Below the pieces are notes generated by a model. It saw nothing but the letters and a program-made list of their open reading frames with translations, made no database searches and was not told the DNA's origin. A DNA stretch of 57,501 bases from Paraglaciecola sp. 20A4 (GTDB taxonomy: Bacteria; Pseudomonadota; Gammaproteobacteria; Enterobacterales; Alteromonadaceae): positions 1 to 57,501 of the forward strand of contig NZ_WTPY01000031.1 of NCBI RefSeq assembly GCF_011378905.1, read 5' to 3'. The first letter of the stretch is position 1, and each line of letters begins with the position of its first letter. Positions 1 to 10,159 of this stretch are shown piece by piece. The position numbers were made by a program, and so were the translations under genes.

Positions 1-11
1 TAAAACTGAGG

Positions 12-53
12 GTATCGGTTGGTTGCGGGAGCAGGATTTGAACCTACGACCTT
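12..53 (-). pseudogene. 3' fragment of an initiator tRNA gene (tandem copy)
   Basis: These 42 bases are identical to positions 115-156, which cover the 3' end (T-arm, acceptor 3' half, CCA) of the intact initiator tRNA and six bases beyond it. Similarity continues weakly on both sides. Read on the minus strand, the bases upstream keep a CTTCATA-like anticodon-loop remnant, but the anticodon stem is unpaired and no CGCGGGA 5' acceptor half is present. It therefore cannot fold as a tRNA. It is best read as the decayed second copy of a tandem tRNA-fMet pair. An attachment-site remnant is the alternative. Confidence 0.7.
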
Positions 54-122
54 TCGTGACTATGAAGAGCGAGCCCTGGGGCGATTGCTTTTTTATATTT
101 GATTTATAACTGAAGTATCGGT

Positions 123-199
<77 letters not shown>

Positions 200-594
200 T
201 CCGATGTGGCGCACTCTATATAGCTTGCCTTTGTATTGCAAGAAAAATTTAAGATATCTGAATCAAACGATGCGTATTTATACAATGGGGATTATTTTAT
301 ATCGCACATTCTCCTTTCATTACACCATTACACCATTACACCAATACACCAATACACCAAATAAAGATACAAGATGATTGCCGACCAGAGAATATTCCAA
401 TGGCTAATAATCTCGAATTTCAAATGCCTAACCGAGACTGATACTCTTTTACAGTATTTTAATATTATTACTTTTTTTCAATGAGTGAGCGTTTTATTTA
501 CCGTCTTGACTATAAAATATAATTTTTAATCAGTAACATAGGCACGAAATAAGATGTTGTAACCAAGTACTACTATTTATTGATTAGGATTTAA
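200..594. other. intergenic, tRNA promoter side; short tandem repeat only
   Basis: No convincing gene. Upstream of the tRNA (minus strand) a TATATA-like -10 and a GC-rich discriminator (GTGCGCC) can be seen just before the tRNA 5' end, as is usual for stable RNA promoters. The -35 is unclear. The rest is AT-rich leader DNA of the EAL gene starting at 595. The only regular structure is the 8-bp repeat run at 318-357. Confidence 0.5.
318..357. repeat. five tandem 8-bp repeats (CATTACAC/CAATACAC)
   Basis: Three copies of CATTACAC are followed by two of CAATACAC and a partial unit, without interruption. This is a simple microsatellite-like tract in non-coding DNA between the tRNA and the EAL gene. 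No function is evident. Copy number may vary between strains. Confidence 0.9.
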
Positions 595-2898
595 ATGCCC
601 TTTATCACCCGCCTAAAGCTGCAATTGAAAGAATATTTTTACTTGCAAGATGACGATCACCCTGTAATCAATGTGGAGGCATGGCGAATCAGTTCGCTGC
701 GCATAATATTGGTTTCTGTTTTACTGTTGTGTGCGGTCTTTGTCGTTCAAAGCGCGTGGCAAAGTATGCTTGAACAAATAGATTATATTGTACCGATTGC
801 ATTATTATTTTATATCGCTCTGGCATTACTACTGGTGATGTCGAAACGTTATTACTATGTCAGTGCAATCGGGCTGCTCGTATTAATAGTATTAGCGGGC
901 ATCAGCTTTAACATGACTCAACCAAATCAAATACTATCGATGCTTGGTCCTATCGTTATGTATTCGACGCCGTTCGTGGCGTTTATATTACTTGGTTGGA
1001 AGGCCGGTTTGATATGCATCTGCATTAATCTGCTCCCTCTTTATATATTAATCAACGAGATATCACTGTCCGACTACCTGACACCAATCCCAGTACTAAA
1101 CAACGCTAACTACTATTTGCATACCATCTTATTTGTTTTTTTCAATTTATGTATTCCGTTTGCTATTGCCCGAGCAAGCATCGCAGCAAAACGGGGGAAT
1201 CAGTTTAATATAGAAAGAAATCAAATTTTAAGTCATCAAACTCAGTTATATCATGCGTTATTCGTTAATGCTCAAACGGCTAAAATTTTAATTGACCGTC
1301 AGAGAAATATCATTGAAGCAAATCAAGCGGCCCAATCATTATTATTAACGAGCCTGCCTAAGCAATTTATCGGTTTGGGTATAGAACGCGTATTTCCTGA
1401 ATTAATTGAGGGGGTCAATGCATTAGTGGTTAATCGTACACTGGGTGCGCGAATGAAAGTATTCAAACTTAGCATTGATTCGCTCAATGACGAGCAACAT
1501 ACAATTTTAACGATAGAAGATGTTAGTGCAAAAGCACTGTTACACAAAACTCTCGCAGTGCAAACTCAAGCAAGACAACGCCTTAAATTATATGATGAGA
1601 GTATTGGGCTACCTAACAGGCAATGGTTGGAAAACAAACTAGCTCAGAATAGTCCGCAGTTTGAGGGGGTTATTTCCCTTTGCGCAATCCGGGTAACCAA
1701 TGCCCACTTTATCGAACAGAAATTTGGTTTTTTATATCTACCCAAAGCCCTGAAAAAATTGGCTGAGACCCTCAGTGTACACTTAGGCGAGCGAAGCTTA
1801 ATTGCTGTACTAGATAAGTATAGTCTAGGTCTGATTGTCCCTATTCTGGATCAAACCAATACCAAAAACACCATGCAGCATGTGCTTTCATCATTGCCTA
1901 GCAGCTTAAAAATCAATGAATATTGTATTCATCTGGATTGCAAAGCGGGTGTCGCTATCGCATCACATCAGCTACCCGAAGATCCCTCACAATTGATTAA
2001 CAATGCGTTGCATGCTGTTAGCGTCGGTGAGTCAGCGATTAACTACTACGAAACCGGCAGTCAACAACGCTTTATTGAACATCAAGAAATTAGCATTCTG
2101 CTCAATGAAGCTTTATCAAATAATGAGCTTCATGTTGAATACCAACCAAAAGTAAGGGGTGATGGTACCCTTATCGGTATGGAAGCACTGCTGCGTTGGA
2201 ACTCACCGGTGATCGGCCGTGTATCACCTGGGGTATTTATTCCTATAGCAGAGCAATCAGGACTCGTTTTAAAACGAACCCATTGGTTGGTCAATCATGT
2301 CTGCAATCAACTAAGAACGTGGCAGAATGATGGCCTCAACGTTGTACCAATAGCGATTAATATCTCCGGCCCAGATCTTGATCAAAAAGACTTTAAAAAA
2401 CAACTTATTACGTGTGTTGTTGAACACGATATTAAACCTAATCTTATTGAACTTGAGCTAACAGAATCAGCTAAGACCCATAACATTCCCGATGCAATTG
2501 CAGCTGTCAGTTACCTAGCGAGTTTTGGATTTTGTATCACGCTTGATGATTTTGGTGTTGGCTATTCAGGACTCTCGAAACTCACACAATTTCCAGTACA
2601 ACGCGTTAAAATTGATCGACAATTTGTCGCTGATATTCATAATAACGAAAAGAATGCGCAAGTAGTAGAAGCCATCATCGCCATGTGCAAGGTATTTAAG
2701 ATAGATGTATTAGCTGAAGGCGTTGAAGATTTGAAAGAAGTTGACTGTTTGCTGGCTATGGGATGCAGCAGCTTTCAAGGCTTTGTGTTCGCGCGTCCTA
2801 TGTTGAAGGAACATATAGCTAAGCTCATGAACATCGAATCGATGGCAAACATAAAGCTCCCCCTTAGAAAACCCAGCGTAACCTTAAATAAGGGTTAG
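595..2898 (+). CDS. membrane-bound EAL-domain c-di-GMP phosphodiesterase with degenerate GGDEF
   Basis: 767 residues. The first ~200 hold about six hydrophobic spans. A PAS-like segment (about 215-320) follows, then a GGDEF-fold domain (about 330-500) and a C-terminal EAL domain (about 505-745). The GGDEF signature is lost: the site reads DKYSL, so cyclase activity is not expected. The EAL domain looks competent: MEALLRW with E530, NIS, ELTES, DDFGVGYS, KIDRQF, AEGVED and a late QGF. The predicted role is hydrolysis of cyclic di-GMP to pGpG at the inner membrane, tuned by the membrane/PAS input and possibly by GTP binding to the dead GGDEF domain. AGGA lies seven bases before the ATG. The gene is monocistronic and convergent with the chemoreceptor gene downstream. 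Confidence 0.9.
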   Translation: MPFITRLKLQLKEYFYLQDDDHPVINVEAWRISSLRIILVSVLLLCAVFVVQSAWQSMLEQIDYIVPIALLFYIALALLLVMSKRYYYVSAIGLLVLIVLAGISFNMTQPNQILSMLGPIVMYSTPFVAFILLGWKAGLICICINLLPLYILINEISLSDYLTPIPVLNNANYYLHTILFVFFNLCIPFAIARASIAAKRGNQFNIERNQILSHQTQLYHALFVNAQTAKILIDRQRNIIEANQAAQSLLLTSLPKQFIGLGIERVFPELIEGVNALVVNRTLGARMKVFKLSIDSLNDEQHTILTIEDVSAKALLHKTLAVQTQARQRLKLYDESIGLPNRQWLENKLAQNSPQFEGVISLCAIRVTNAHFIEQKFGFLYLPKALKKLAETLSVHLGERSLIAVLDKYSLGLIVPILDQTNTKNTMQHVLSSLPSSLKINEYCIHLDCKAGVAIASHQLPEDPSQLINNALHAVSVGESAINYYETGSQQRFIEHQEISILLNEALSNNELHVEYQPKVRGDGTLIGMEALLRWNSPVIGRVSPGVFIPIAEQSGLVLKRTHWLVNHVCNQLRTWQNDGLNVVPIAINISGPDLDQKDFKKQLITCVVEHDIKPNLIELELTESAKTHNIPDAIAAVSYLASFGFCITLDDFGVGYSGLSKLTQFPVQRVKIDRQFVADIHNNEKNAQVVEAIIAMCKVFKIDVLAEGVEDLKEVDCLLAMGCSSFQGFVFARPMLKEHIAKLMNIESMANIKLPLRKPSVTLNKG

Positions 2899-3020
2899 CA
2901 TTATTGAATACTAAAGAATAACCTTGGAGCTTTAACGTAACACTCCTTTGATTGAGTAATGTTTTTAACGTTTGTATATTTTTAGGCTATACGATTACAC
3001 GTAATAATCTTGTCGTCAGG

Positions 3021-3041
3021 GCTTCTAATGCCATTAGAAGC
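3021..3041. other. 21-bp near-perfect palindrome between convergent genes
   Basis: GCTTCTAATG, one central C, then CATTAGAAGC: two perfect 10-bp arms. It lies between the convergent ends of the EAL gene (2898) and the chemoreceptor gene (3148). There is no T-run on either side, so it is not a textbook terminator. It could be a bidirectional transcript-end hairpin or a protein-binding site. Confidence 0.6.
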
Positions 3042-3147
3042 GCCATAACAACTTTCGTAGGCAATTAATCAAAATTGACAAAATTGAGTAGTGTTAGTCA
3101 GCTAGACCATTCGTTATATCGCTCTCTTTTTATACTCATTAAAATAT

Positions 3148-4683
3148 TTAGCCAAACGTTAATCCCATAGCAGCTAGCGATTTTGATCGAATAGAGATCT
3201 CTGATGCTTCACGTTCAACTTTTTCAACTTGTTCGAGGTTCCGTTTAGACACATCACTAATATTGGAAATATTACGACTGATGCTAATAGAAACCGAGCT
3301 TTGTTGATCAGAAGCCACACTCATTTGATTGGCTGAATCGGCTATATCACTAACATCGTCGTACACTTTATTGACGAGCTCCTGAGTCTGTCTGGTTTCT
3401 TCAACACAAGACTCGGCAGATGATTTTCCTTCCTCTAACGTTTTTGACCATTGCAACAATGTACTTTGTATTTCAGAAACCGATGTTTGTATTTGCGTAG
3501 TTGCGCTGTGTGTGCGGCTCGAAAGCGCGCGAACTTCATCAGCAACCACTGAGAATCCTCGTCCGTGCTCACCCGCCCTTGCCGCTTCTATTGCCGCATT
3601 TAGTGCTAATAAATTTGTTTGATCGGCAATCCCCTGAATTTCTTGCATAACGCCATTTATCCGATTGGCTTCGTCTGCTAGGGATGCCGCAGACCCCGCT
3701 GATTTGGCCACGTCAGTCGCTAATATGCCAACTTTATCCATAGTGTTAGACATAGAATTCGTTGCTTGGCGGCAATCCTGATGAACGCTGGTGACTTTAT
3801 CTGACGTGTGTCCTATGTTGCGGGTCACTTCGTTGATTGACGCCACCATTTGTTCTACAGCAGTCGCCACTTGAGTTAGCTCTGTAGTTTCCTCCTCAAC
3901 GCCCATCTTTGTCTTTGCTACCGCTTGCTGTAATGAATTAACTCCCGCATCTAACATTGCGGTGCTGTCAATTACGCGGCCTAATATGGTACTTACTTTG
4001 CCTTCTTGTATTTTTAAGGCAAATTCGTTCACACCTCTTACACCGTCTCCTGCAAAAATAGCTCGCGAAATGCTGTCATATTGACCTTTCAACTTAACTG
4101 CGTGCTGGCGCATATCAACTAATTCTCCTTTAAAAATTGCGTAAGGCAGAAGAATCATTAGGAGCGCAAAAAAAGGTGACAAAAAAGTGAGACCTACAAT
4201 TGATAAACTTAGTAAAATAAATAATGCGTCTTTTACCCTTTCCCTATCGTCGAACCAATTAAATGCGCTCCCACCTGCATTTAATTTAGAGTATAAACGT
4301 TGGGCTTTATCTTTAAATGGGTTAGTAAGTTTGGTGCGTACTGATTGAAAACCTATCAGTTGACCATTTTCATAAAGAGGCGTTACAAAAGCATCAACCC
4401 AATAATAGCCGCCGCCTTTACACCTATTCTTGACTGCACCACGCCATGCTTGCTTTGATTTGAGCTTGCTCCACATATCAGCAAATGCCGCCTTGGGCAT
4501 TTCCGGGTGTCGTACAATATTGTGGTGTTGGCCAATAAGTTCTTCACGGGTAAAACCTGATACTGTGCAAAAATGATCATTTACATACTGAATAACACCC
4601 TGAGTATCCGTGGTCGACACTAGTTCTTGCCCAACATCAACTGCCACTTCGTGTTCAGCATCACTCAATACCCCTCTACTCAT
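3148..4683 (-). CDS. PAS-containing methyl-accepting chemotaxis protein (Aer-like)
   Basis: About 511 residues from the ATG at 4683. I prefer it to the upstream ATG at 4707 because GGAG sits correctly spaced before it. The N-terminal PAS domain (about 20-125) has the Aer-type pattern [15 protein letters not shown] and [11 protein letters not shown] hydrophobic hairpin follows around 160-200, and the rest is a cytoplasmic signalling coiled coil. The hairpin tip is intact ([19 protein letters not shown]), as is [13 protein letters not shown], the contact region for CheA/CheW. No periplasmic domain exists, so sensing is intracellular, probably redox or energy state through PAS-bound FAD as in Aer (inferred). 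No che genes lie in the window, so it is an orphan transducer. Confidence 0.92.
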   Translation of the reverse strand: MSRGVLSDAEHEVAVDVGQELVSTTDTQGVIQYVNDHFCTVSGFTREELIGQHHNIVRHPEMPKAAFADMWSKLKSKQAWRGAVKNRCKGGGYYWVDAFVTPLYENGQLIGFQSVRTKLTNPFKDKAQRLYSKLNAGGSAFNWFDDRERVKDALFILLSLSIVGLTFLSPFFALLMILLPYAIFKGELVDMRQHAVKLKGQYDSISRAIFAGDGVRGVNEFALKIQEGKVSTILGRVIDSTAMLDAGVNSLQQAVAKTKMGVEEETTELTQVATAVEQMVASINEVTRNIGHTSDKVTSVHQDCRQATNSMSNTMDKVGILATDVAKSAGSAASLADEANRINGVMQEIQGIADQTNLLALNAAIEAARAGEHGRGFSVVADEVRALSSRTHSATTQIQTSVSEIQSTLLQWSKTLEEGKSSAESCVEETRQTQELVNKVYDDVSDIADSANQMSVASDQQSSVSISISRNISNISDVSKRNLEQVEKVEREASEISIRSKSLAAMGLTFG

Positions 4684-5080
4684 AACGACTCCATTTAAGT
4701 TAAGCATTAATTTTTTAGTTCGCGCATAAAAGCATAGGACATTTTAATAACAATATGTGATTCTGAAAATCAGGAAGAAAAAGTCTCGGATGCTGAATCA
4801 GCCAATTATTTTGACTATCAAATTCTATATCGGCAGGTTTTTCATAAATTATACTAAAGTCTGATTTTTATCCATATCAACGAGTGAGTATCTCTACTCC
4901 TATTCTCTTTGTATCTAAATAAAAAGCAGCTAAAAAAGGTTAAATGAACCTCAAGTTTTTGTGAAAGCCACACAAGCAGTTTTATAAGAAGAAGAAGGTA
5001 AAGCCCGAAGCCGATGACTACTAATACGTTAGTCATAAACTCATGTCATTCGCAGCGGCCTTATATCTAACGAAAGGATA
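4684..5080. other. intergenic region; one doubtful small ORF
   Basis: Leader DNA of the chemoreceptor gene and tail of the HD-GYP gene (both minus strand). A 60-codon minus-strand frame at 4854-5036 begins with a hydrophobic stretch (LYLLLLIKLLVWL) but has no good ribosome-binding site and no recognised family, so it is not called. No clear terminator was seen. Confidence 0.4.
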
Positions 5081-6076
5081 TTACTCGTCTTGCCAACGTT
5101 CTTTAATTTCAATAAGTTGGGGCAGACATTGTTGAAATAAAATAACTAACGCAGGGTCAAAATGTATCCCACTTTGGGAATGAATAAATTCAACAGCTTT
5201 TTCAATAGACCACGCTTCCTTGTATGGACGTTTGCTTGTCAATGCATCAAAAACGTCTGCAATGGCAACGATACGTCCTTCTAACGGAATGTCTTCCCCC
5301 TTCAATCCTCGAGGGTATCCTGAACCATCCCATTTTTCGTGGTGCGTCAAAGACACAATTTTTGCCAGTTCTATTAAACCAGAATCTGAGTCACCGAGAA
5401 TTTCAGCACCAATTTCTGGATGCGTCTTCATGATGGCAAATTCTTCATCAGTGAGTTTAGCTGGCTTAAGCATAATACTATCAGGTATGCCTATTTTACC
5501 GATATCGTGCATCGGCGCTGCATGTAACAAATCGTCTGCTGCATTGGCCGATAATCCGTAGGCCAGTGCCAACACCTGCGAAAAGTGACTCATACGTAAA
5601 ACATGGGTGCCTGTCTCATTATCCTTATATTCTGACGCTCTTCCTAAGCGCTGTATCACTTGTAGCCGAGTGCGTCGTAACTCATCTGCCTGCACTAAGG
5701 ATAAATGGGTACGCACCCTAGCCTTAACCACCGCCGGTGAAACGGGCTTAGTAATGTAATCCACGGCCCCGACCTCAAAACCTTTTGCTTCATCAACCTC
5801 GTCATTTAACGCCGTCACGAACATAACAGGAATACGCTTACTAAGCGGGTTACTCTTCAGTGCTTGGCATACTTCAAACCCTGTCATGCTGGGCATCATA
5901 ACGTCCAATAAAATCAAATCAGGTTGTTCGCGAGCAACCAAACGCAGGGCCTCTTCACCGCTCTTGGCGAATGTCAGGCGGTATAACTCGCCGAGTATTT
6001 TTTTCAACACCCGTAAATTTGCCGGTTCGTCATCTACGACAAGTATATTTTGCATTGTATTTTGATTACTTAACAT
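5081..6076 (-). CDS. response regulator with HD-GYP c-di-GMP phosphodiesterase domain
   Basis: 331 residues. A receiver domain occupies about 8-125, with acidic pair VVDDE, phospho-acceptor D58 in LILLDVMMP, and the ALN and YITKP switch residues. A short linker leads to a complete HD-GYP domain (about 145-325): HD in PMHDIGKIG, a further metal-ligand HH in LTHHEKWDGSGYPRGL with the GYP signature, and ADVFDALTSKRPYK. The predicted activity is phosphorylation-controlled hydrolysis of c-di-GMP. It starts 22 bp after the stop of the hybrid kinase upstream on the same strand, so the two probably form an operon and a phosphorelay. A start at the second Met (MQNILVVDD) is equally possible, since neither has a clear Shine-Dalgarno. 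Confidence 0.93.
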   Translation of the reverse strand: MLSNQNTMQNILVVDDEPANLRVLKKILGELYRLTFAKSGEEALRLVAREQPDLILLDVMMPSMTGFEVCQALKSNPLSKRIPVMFVTALNDEVDEAKGFEVGAVDYITKPVSPAVVKARVRTHLSLVQADELRRTRLQVIQRLGRASEYKDNETGTHVLRMSHFSQVLALAYGLSANAADDLLHAAPMHDIGKIGIPDSIMLKPAKLTDEEFAIMKTHPEIGAEILGDSDSGLIELAKIVSLTHHEKWDGSGYPRGLKGEDIPLEGRIVAIADVFDALTSKRPYKEAWSIEKAVEFIHSQSGIHFDPALVILFQQCLPQLIEIKERWQDE

Positions 6077-6098
6077 CGTATTAAATTTGTCCGTATAT

Positions 6099-9000
6099 TT
6101 ACTGAGTTTCTCTTGACTGAGTAAGCTGTTTTTTAAGCAACCGCAGTTCTTTTACAGCCCGCTCAAATTCAAAGTCATCAAAGGCATCTTGAATTTGCTT
6201 ACATCTTTCGAGCAATTCGTGGTTTACACCTGCAACAAACATCTCGAGAGTCTCTTCATCGTATTCATTATTTAAGGCTGAGCTTAGCAGTTTTTCGGTA
6301 AGGTCAATGACCTGCGAAGCGGTCAACTTAATATTTGTTGCTTCATCCACCTCAATTACATCTATATCTTGGGCACATAAATAATCTTTGATATTCGTTA
6401 ACGATTTTACAATACTAGCAAATACATTCGTAATATCCTCGACTGAGGCGCGCATGGCACATCGCTCTGCGTCAGATAGCAACTGACTAAGCTGTGTCAG
6501 GGCTAAATTACCGCTTAATCCTTTGAGGGTATGTAATTGTGCTTGTATTATTGACCATTCAGGTGGGTTCAACGTCATCCTGAAATCCAAAATTAATGGT
6601 TCATTATTATCCACGAATAGCGATATTTCTTTAAGCAGTGTGCTCTTGTCACCCCATAATGCGATACCTTTTGGCTCGTTAACGATATGAAAATCACTGT
6701 TGTCATCTGGCTCTAGAGCAATAACTTCACAGGTTAAATCAATTCCCAATGCCTGAGCAATTTCTATATTTAACAGCTCGGTATCAACCGGCTTGTTTGC
6801 AAAACCGTCCATTCCAGCATCTAGAGCGGCTTGGCGATCTTCGGGTAACACGCTGGCGGTCAAAGCGATAATGGGTAAACGCGCTAACTGCTGCTCTTTT
6901 TCTTCCTTGCGGCGCTCTTTTGATGACGTTAAACCATCCATTATTGGCATTTGTACATCCATTAGCACCACGTCGAATTTATCACAGCGCATACGCAGAA
7001 GTGCTTGTTTGCCGTCACGAGCCGTAATAATAGTATGTCCTTGGCGAGTCATCAGTAACGTTAGCAAATCAATATTCTGTTGAATATCATCGACTATTAA
7101 GATGTCTAGAGGCGGTAAGGTGCATCGTTGATTGAGTGTCTGAGGCTTAACCTCAGATTTAGACGCTTCCAAGGGCAATGTAAAAATAAAACAGCTACCT
7201 TGTTCATAACAGCTTGAAGCCGATATTCTTCCCCCCATAAGCTCAACCAATTGCTTACTGATCGTAGTACCTAGACCAGTACCGCCAAAACGTCTGCTCA
7301 TGCTGGCATCAGCTTGCCCAAATGCATCGAAGACTAATGCTAATTGTTCTGGCGTCATACCAATACCCGTATCGGCAATTGAGAACTCAATGCAACCACT
7401 AGGCTTAACACCCACAGTAATATTCACACCGCCCTTGGCGGTGAATTTAATAGCATTGCCAATTAAATTCGTTAGAACCTGACGAATTCGATCCGGTGCA
7501 CCATTGAATAAATCGCCTACCTCTGGGGCGATATTAACCGTTAGATATAAGTCTTTCTTATTGGCTTGCAACCACAATGTTGATACGACCGAGTCAACTT
7601 CTTCAATTAAGGAAAAATCGCGCATTTCCAGTTGAAACTTACCTTTATCTAATTTTGCACTATCGAGAATATCATTCAGCAGGTGTAATAAGGATTTTGC
7701 AGATTTATTGATTGTGGTTAAGTGCTTACGATGTTCAGGCTCTACTACATCATCTAGTAAAATGTCACTAAAACCGATAACAGCATTCATAGGAGTACGA
7801 ATTTCATGACTCATATTGGCTAAAAATGCAGCTCTAGCTGACGCGGCTTGTTCGGCTTTATCTTTAGCAATCACTAAGGATTGTTCCATCTCTTTACGCT
7901 CGGTTATGTCCATTATAAAACCGTCGAGCCACTTTTCATCTGAGTCGATGTCCCCTGAGTGCGCCCCATATCCCAATAACCAGCGAATTTCGCCTAAGGC
8001 ATTATAAATACGGTATTCAAGTTTGAAAACGTGCGTTTCGTCAACGATTTGCAGCGCCGAATCAATATCATCAGGATGAACGTGATCATGAAAGTAACGC
8101 TTAGGAGGGTCTCCAATATAATCCTCTGGGGGGTAACCCGAAATACTTTCTACCGCGTCACTAATAAAAAGCATGGGCCGTGTTTCATTGTCTAGACACC
8201 GAAATGCTATGCCAGGAATATTGCTTAGCAGTGAGCGGAATTGTGCTTCGCTTTTACGTAATGCACCTTCCATATCGAGGCGGTAGCGTAAGTCTGAAAC
8301 AAAAGCCACAAATGAGCTGTGCTCAGCCTGCTGTACATGCCCTATCGAAACACGGACGGGAATAACACTTCCATCACGGTTTCTAATCGCTGCATCTCTT
8401 CCTTTACCTTGAATTGTTCGCTGACTGATTGTATGCCCAGCAACATACTGATCAAATTCTTGTCGAAATGGTTCTGTTACCAGCATACGTACATTCTGAT
8501 CAAGAAGCTCATTCGCTCGCCATCCAAGTAATTCACAAATAGCATCATTTGCACTTTCAATTTTACCTTCGCTGTCGAACCCAAGCACACCATCTACTGA
8601 AGCATTAATGGTTGCACGCAAACGCGTTTCATTTAATTTTGCTCTGTCTGACAGCTCTTTGTATTTGAGCACCATATTAATGGCCAGTACCAACACAATC
8701 AGACCAATAGTGATAAGTGCGATACTAAAACCAAGGTATTGTGAGACATATTCATTTTGCTCAGAAAACTCAAATCCTGGAGGTCTAACGAATCGCGCTG
8801 CCGCCATTCCAGTGTAATGCATACCAGAAATTGCTAACCCCATGACTAGCGCAGCAACGCCATTACGATAGTACTCCCCGAACTTCACCTTGATTAAAAA
8901 CCCCAAGCTGAAACGGATCCACAGCGATAAAACAGCGAGTAAGATGGCGACCACCAAAGACAATAAAAATATAGCCATGTCGTACCGCAGCAATGGCGCC

Positions 9001-9452
9001 ATTTCCATCGCCGCCATGCCAATATAATGCATTGTGCCAATGCCTGCACCCATAAGAACACCACCGACTGCGAGCTGCGATATCGACACATTTTTTTTGA
9101 TAATAATATTTAATGCAACCCACGAGGCCGCAACACTAGGCACTATTGAAATAGCGGTTATGGGTCCGTCGTATGAGATAGGTGTACAAAGTGAAAGCGC
9201 CAACATTCCTAAAAAATGCATCGACCAAACGCCGCCTCCCAAGGCAAGACTGGCCACAAGCGTCAATATTTTACGCTTAGATGAATCTTCTAATTGAGCT
9301 GCTTCGGTGGCGACTTGCATAGCCATAAAGGAGGCAAATATTGCCAAACCAACAGAAATAATAACCATCAAGGGATCGAAATCACCTACTATGAGTAAAT
9401 TATCATCGACTGGCGAAAACAGAGCAGTTACAGCGTCAAACATAAAATGCAA
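6099..9452 (-). CDS. MHYT-PAS-PAS hybrid sensor histidine kinase with receiver and Hpt domains
   Basis: 1117 residues. The N-terminal integral membrane MHYT sensor (about 1-250) shows its repeated motif as WSMHFLGM, GTMHYIGMAAM and SGMHYTGMAA, thought to bind metal and sense O2, CO or NO. Two PAS domains follow (about 270-400 and 405-520), then the kinase core: H-box MSHEIRTPMNAVIGF with H549, N-box NLIGNAIKFT, G1 ADTGIGM, G2 GGTGLGTTI. A receiver domain has D832 in VVLMDVQMP, and a C-terminal Hpt domain has H974 in LHTLKGLSGN. All four phosphorelay modules are therefore present in one chain. The likely output partner is the HD-GYP regulator encoded immediately downstream, linking the sensor to c-di-GMP breakdown. 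Confidence 0.94.
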   Translation of the reverse strand: MHFMFDAVTALFSPVDDNLLIVGDFDPLMVIISVGLAIFASFMAMQVATEAAQLEDSSKRKILTLVASLALGGGVWSMHFLGMLALSLCTPISYDGPITAISIVPSVAASWVALNIIIKKNVSISQLAVGGVLMGAGIGTMHYIGMAAMEMAPLLRYDMAIFLLSLVVAILLAVLSLWIRFSLGFLIKVKFGEYYRNGVAALVMGLAISGMHYTGMAAARFVRPPGFEFSEQNEYVSQYLGFSIALITIGLIVLVLAINMVLKYKELSDRAKLNETRLRATINASVDGVLGFDSEGKIESANDAICELLGWRANELLDQNVRMLVTEPFRQEFDQYVAGHTISQRTIQGKGRDAAIRNRDGSVIPVRVSIGHVQQAEHSSFVAFVSDLRYRLDMEGALRKSEAQFRSLLSNIPGIAFRCLDNETRPMLFISDAVESISGYPPEDYIGDPPKRYFHDHVHPDDIDSALQIVDETHVFKLEYRIYNALGEIRWLLGYGAHSGDIDSDEKWLDGFIMDITERKEMEQSLVIAKDKAEQAASARAAFLANMSHEIRTPMNAVIGFSDILLDDVVEPEHRKHLTTINKSAKSLLHLLNDILDSAKLDKGKFQLEMRDFSLIEEVDSVVSTLWLQANKKDLYLTVNIAPEVGDLFNGAPDRIRQVLTNLIGNAIKFTAKGGVNITVGVKPSGCIEFSIADTGIGMTPEQLALVFDAFGQADASMSRRFGGTGLGTTISKQLVELMGGRISASSCYEQGSCFIFTLPLEASKSEVKPQTLNQRCTLPPLDILIVDDIQQNIDLLTLLMTRQGHTIITARDGKQALLRMRCDKFDVVLMDVQMPIMDGLTSSKERRKEEKEQQLARLPIIALTASVLPEDRQAALDAGMDGFANKPVDTELLNIEIAQALGIDLTCEVIALEPDDNSDFHIVNEPKGIALWGDKSTLLKEISLFVDNNEPLILDFRMTLNPPEWSIIQAQLHTLKGLSGNLALTQLSQLLSDAERCAMRASVEDITNVFASIVKSLTNIKDYLCAQDIDVIEVDEATNIKLTASQVIDLTEKLLSSALNNEYDEETLEMFVAGVNHELLERCKQIQDAFDDFEFERAVKELRLLKKQLTQSRETQ

Positions 9453-9688
9453 ATTATAATTTCTGAGAGAATAAACGTATTAAGATATCGACTTTAATGC
9501 TGATAAAGCCAGCTTTAATTTTAAATTTAAAGCCAAATAAGATTTCTATCAATAATACTTAAGTAAAAGATGATAAAATTACCCCTCAAAATAATGAAAT
9601 ATCATTTATAATCTGGTGTTTAGTGCGTGATTCGAGCAAAAAATGAGCTCGTTATTAATAATTTAACAACAAGATTTATCGGAAAAAC

Positions 9689-10156
9689 ATGCAGCATTTC
9701 GAATACCAAAAAAGCAAACATAAACTTCAGATCCTTAAACGATTATATATTCCTTTAGCGCTATTTGTTTTATCTGGATTTTATATCGCGTGGACTCTCA
9801 ATCGCTTTTCAACTGAGGAGCTATGGCTAATTACTCGCAATGGGCTAGTAGTTTTTGGACCGTTGTTACTACTAGGAATCGCATTCGTTGCTTTGCATTA
9901 TTGGGCTGGCAAATTTCGTCAACACAGTTTCCCGACCTTATCAATCGATGATGATCACGTTTGTTTGCGTGACGGCGAAGTGCATGAAACAGTGTACTTT
10001 CGTGATATGCACAGCATACGTGTAATTAAAGCAGGCTCTACACGTGAGGCAATTCAGATTGTACTCAATAGTGGCCAAAGTATTGTTATACACAGTAACT
10101 TTCCCATCGACTCAATTAAGCCATTACTTAATCAATATCTTGATTGCCATTTATAA
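9689..10156 (+). CDS. small two-span membrane protein, unknown function
   Basis: 155 residues. There are two hydrophobic helices (about 20-42 and 53-75), then a soluble C-terminal region of about 75 residues. That region is rich in beta-strand character (LSIDDDHVCLRDG, VYFRDMHSIRVI, IQIVLNSGQSIVIHS) and resembles the YcxB-like or bacterial PH-like domains found after two membrane helices. I do not recognise a precise family. GGAAAA precedes the ATG. It is divergent from the MHYT kinase and upstream of an OmpR-type pair, but that pair has its own promoter-like region, so a functional link is only suggested by position. Confidence 0.7.
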   Translation: MQHFEYQKSKHKLQILKRLYIPLALFVLSGFYIAWTLNRFSTEELWLITRNGLVVFGPLLLLGIAFVALHYWAGKFRQHSFPTLSIDDDHVCLRDGEVHETVYFRDMHSIRVIKAGSTREAIQIVLNSGQSIVIHSNFPIDSIKPLLNQYLDCHL

Positions 10157-10159
10157 AAC

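Noticed and set aside
318-357. Tandem 8-bp units considered as a CRISPR-like array
   Set aside because: There are no spacers and no cas genes. It is a simple microsatellite-like tract.
4854-5036. 60-codon minus-strand frame with a hydrophobic N-terminus
   Set aside because: No Shine-Dalgarno, C-terminal half without protein-like character, and no recognisable family. It remains possible but unsupported.
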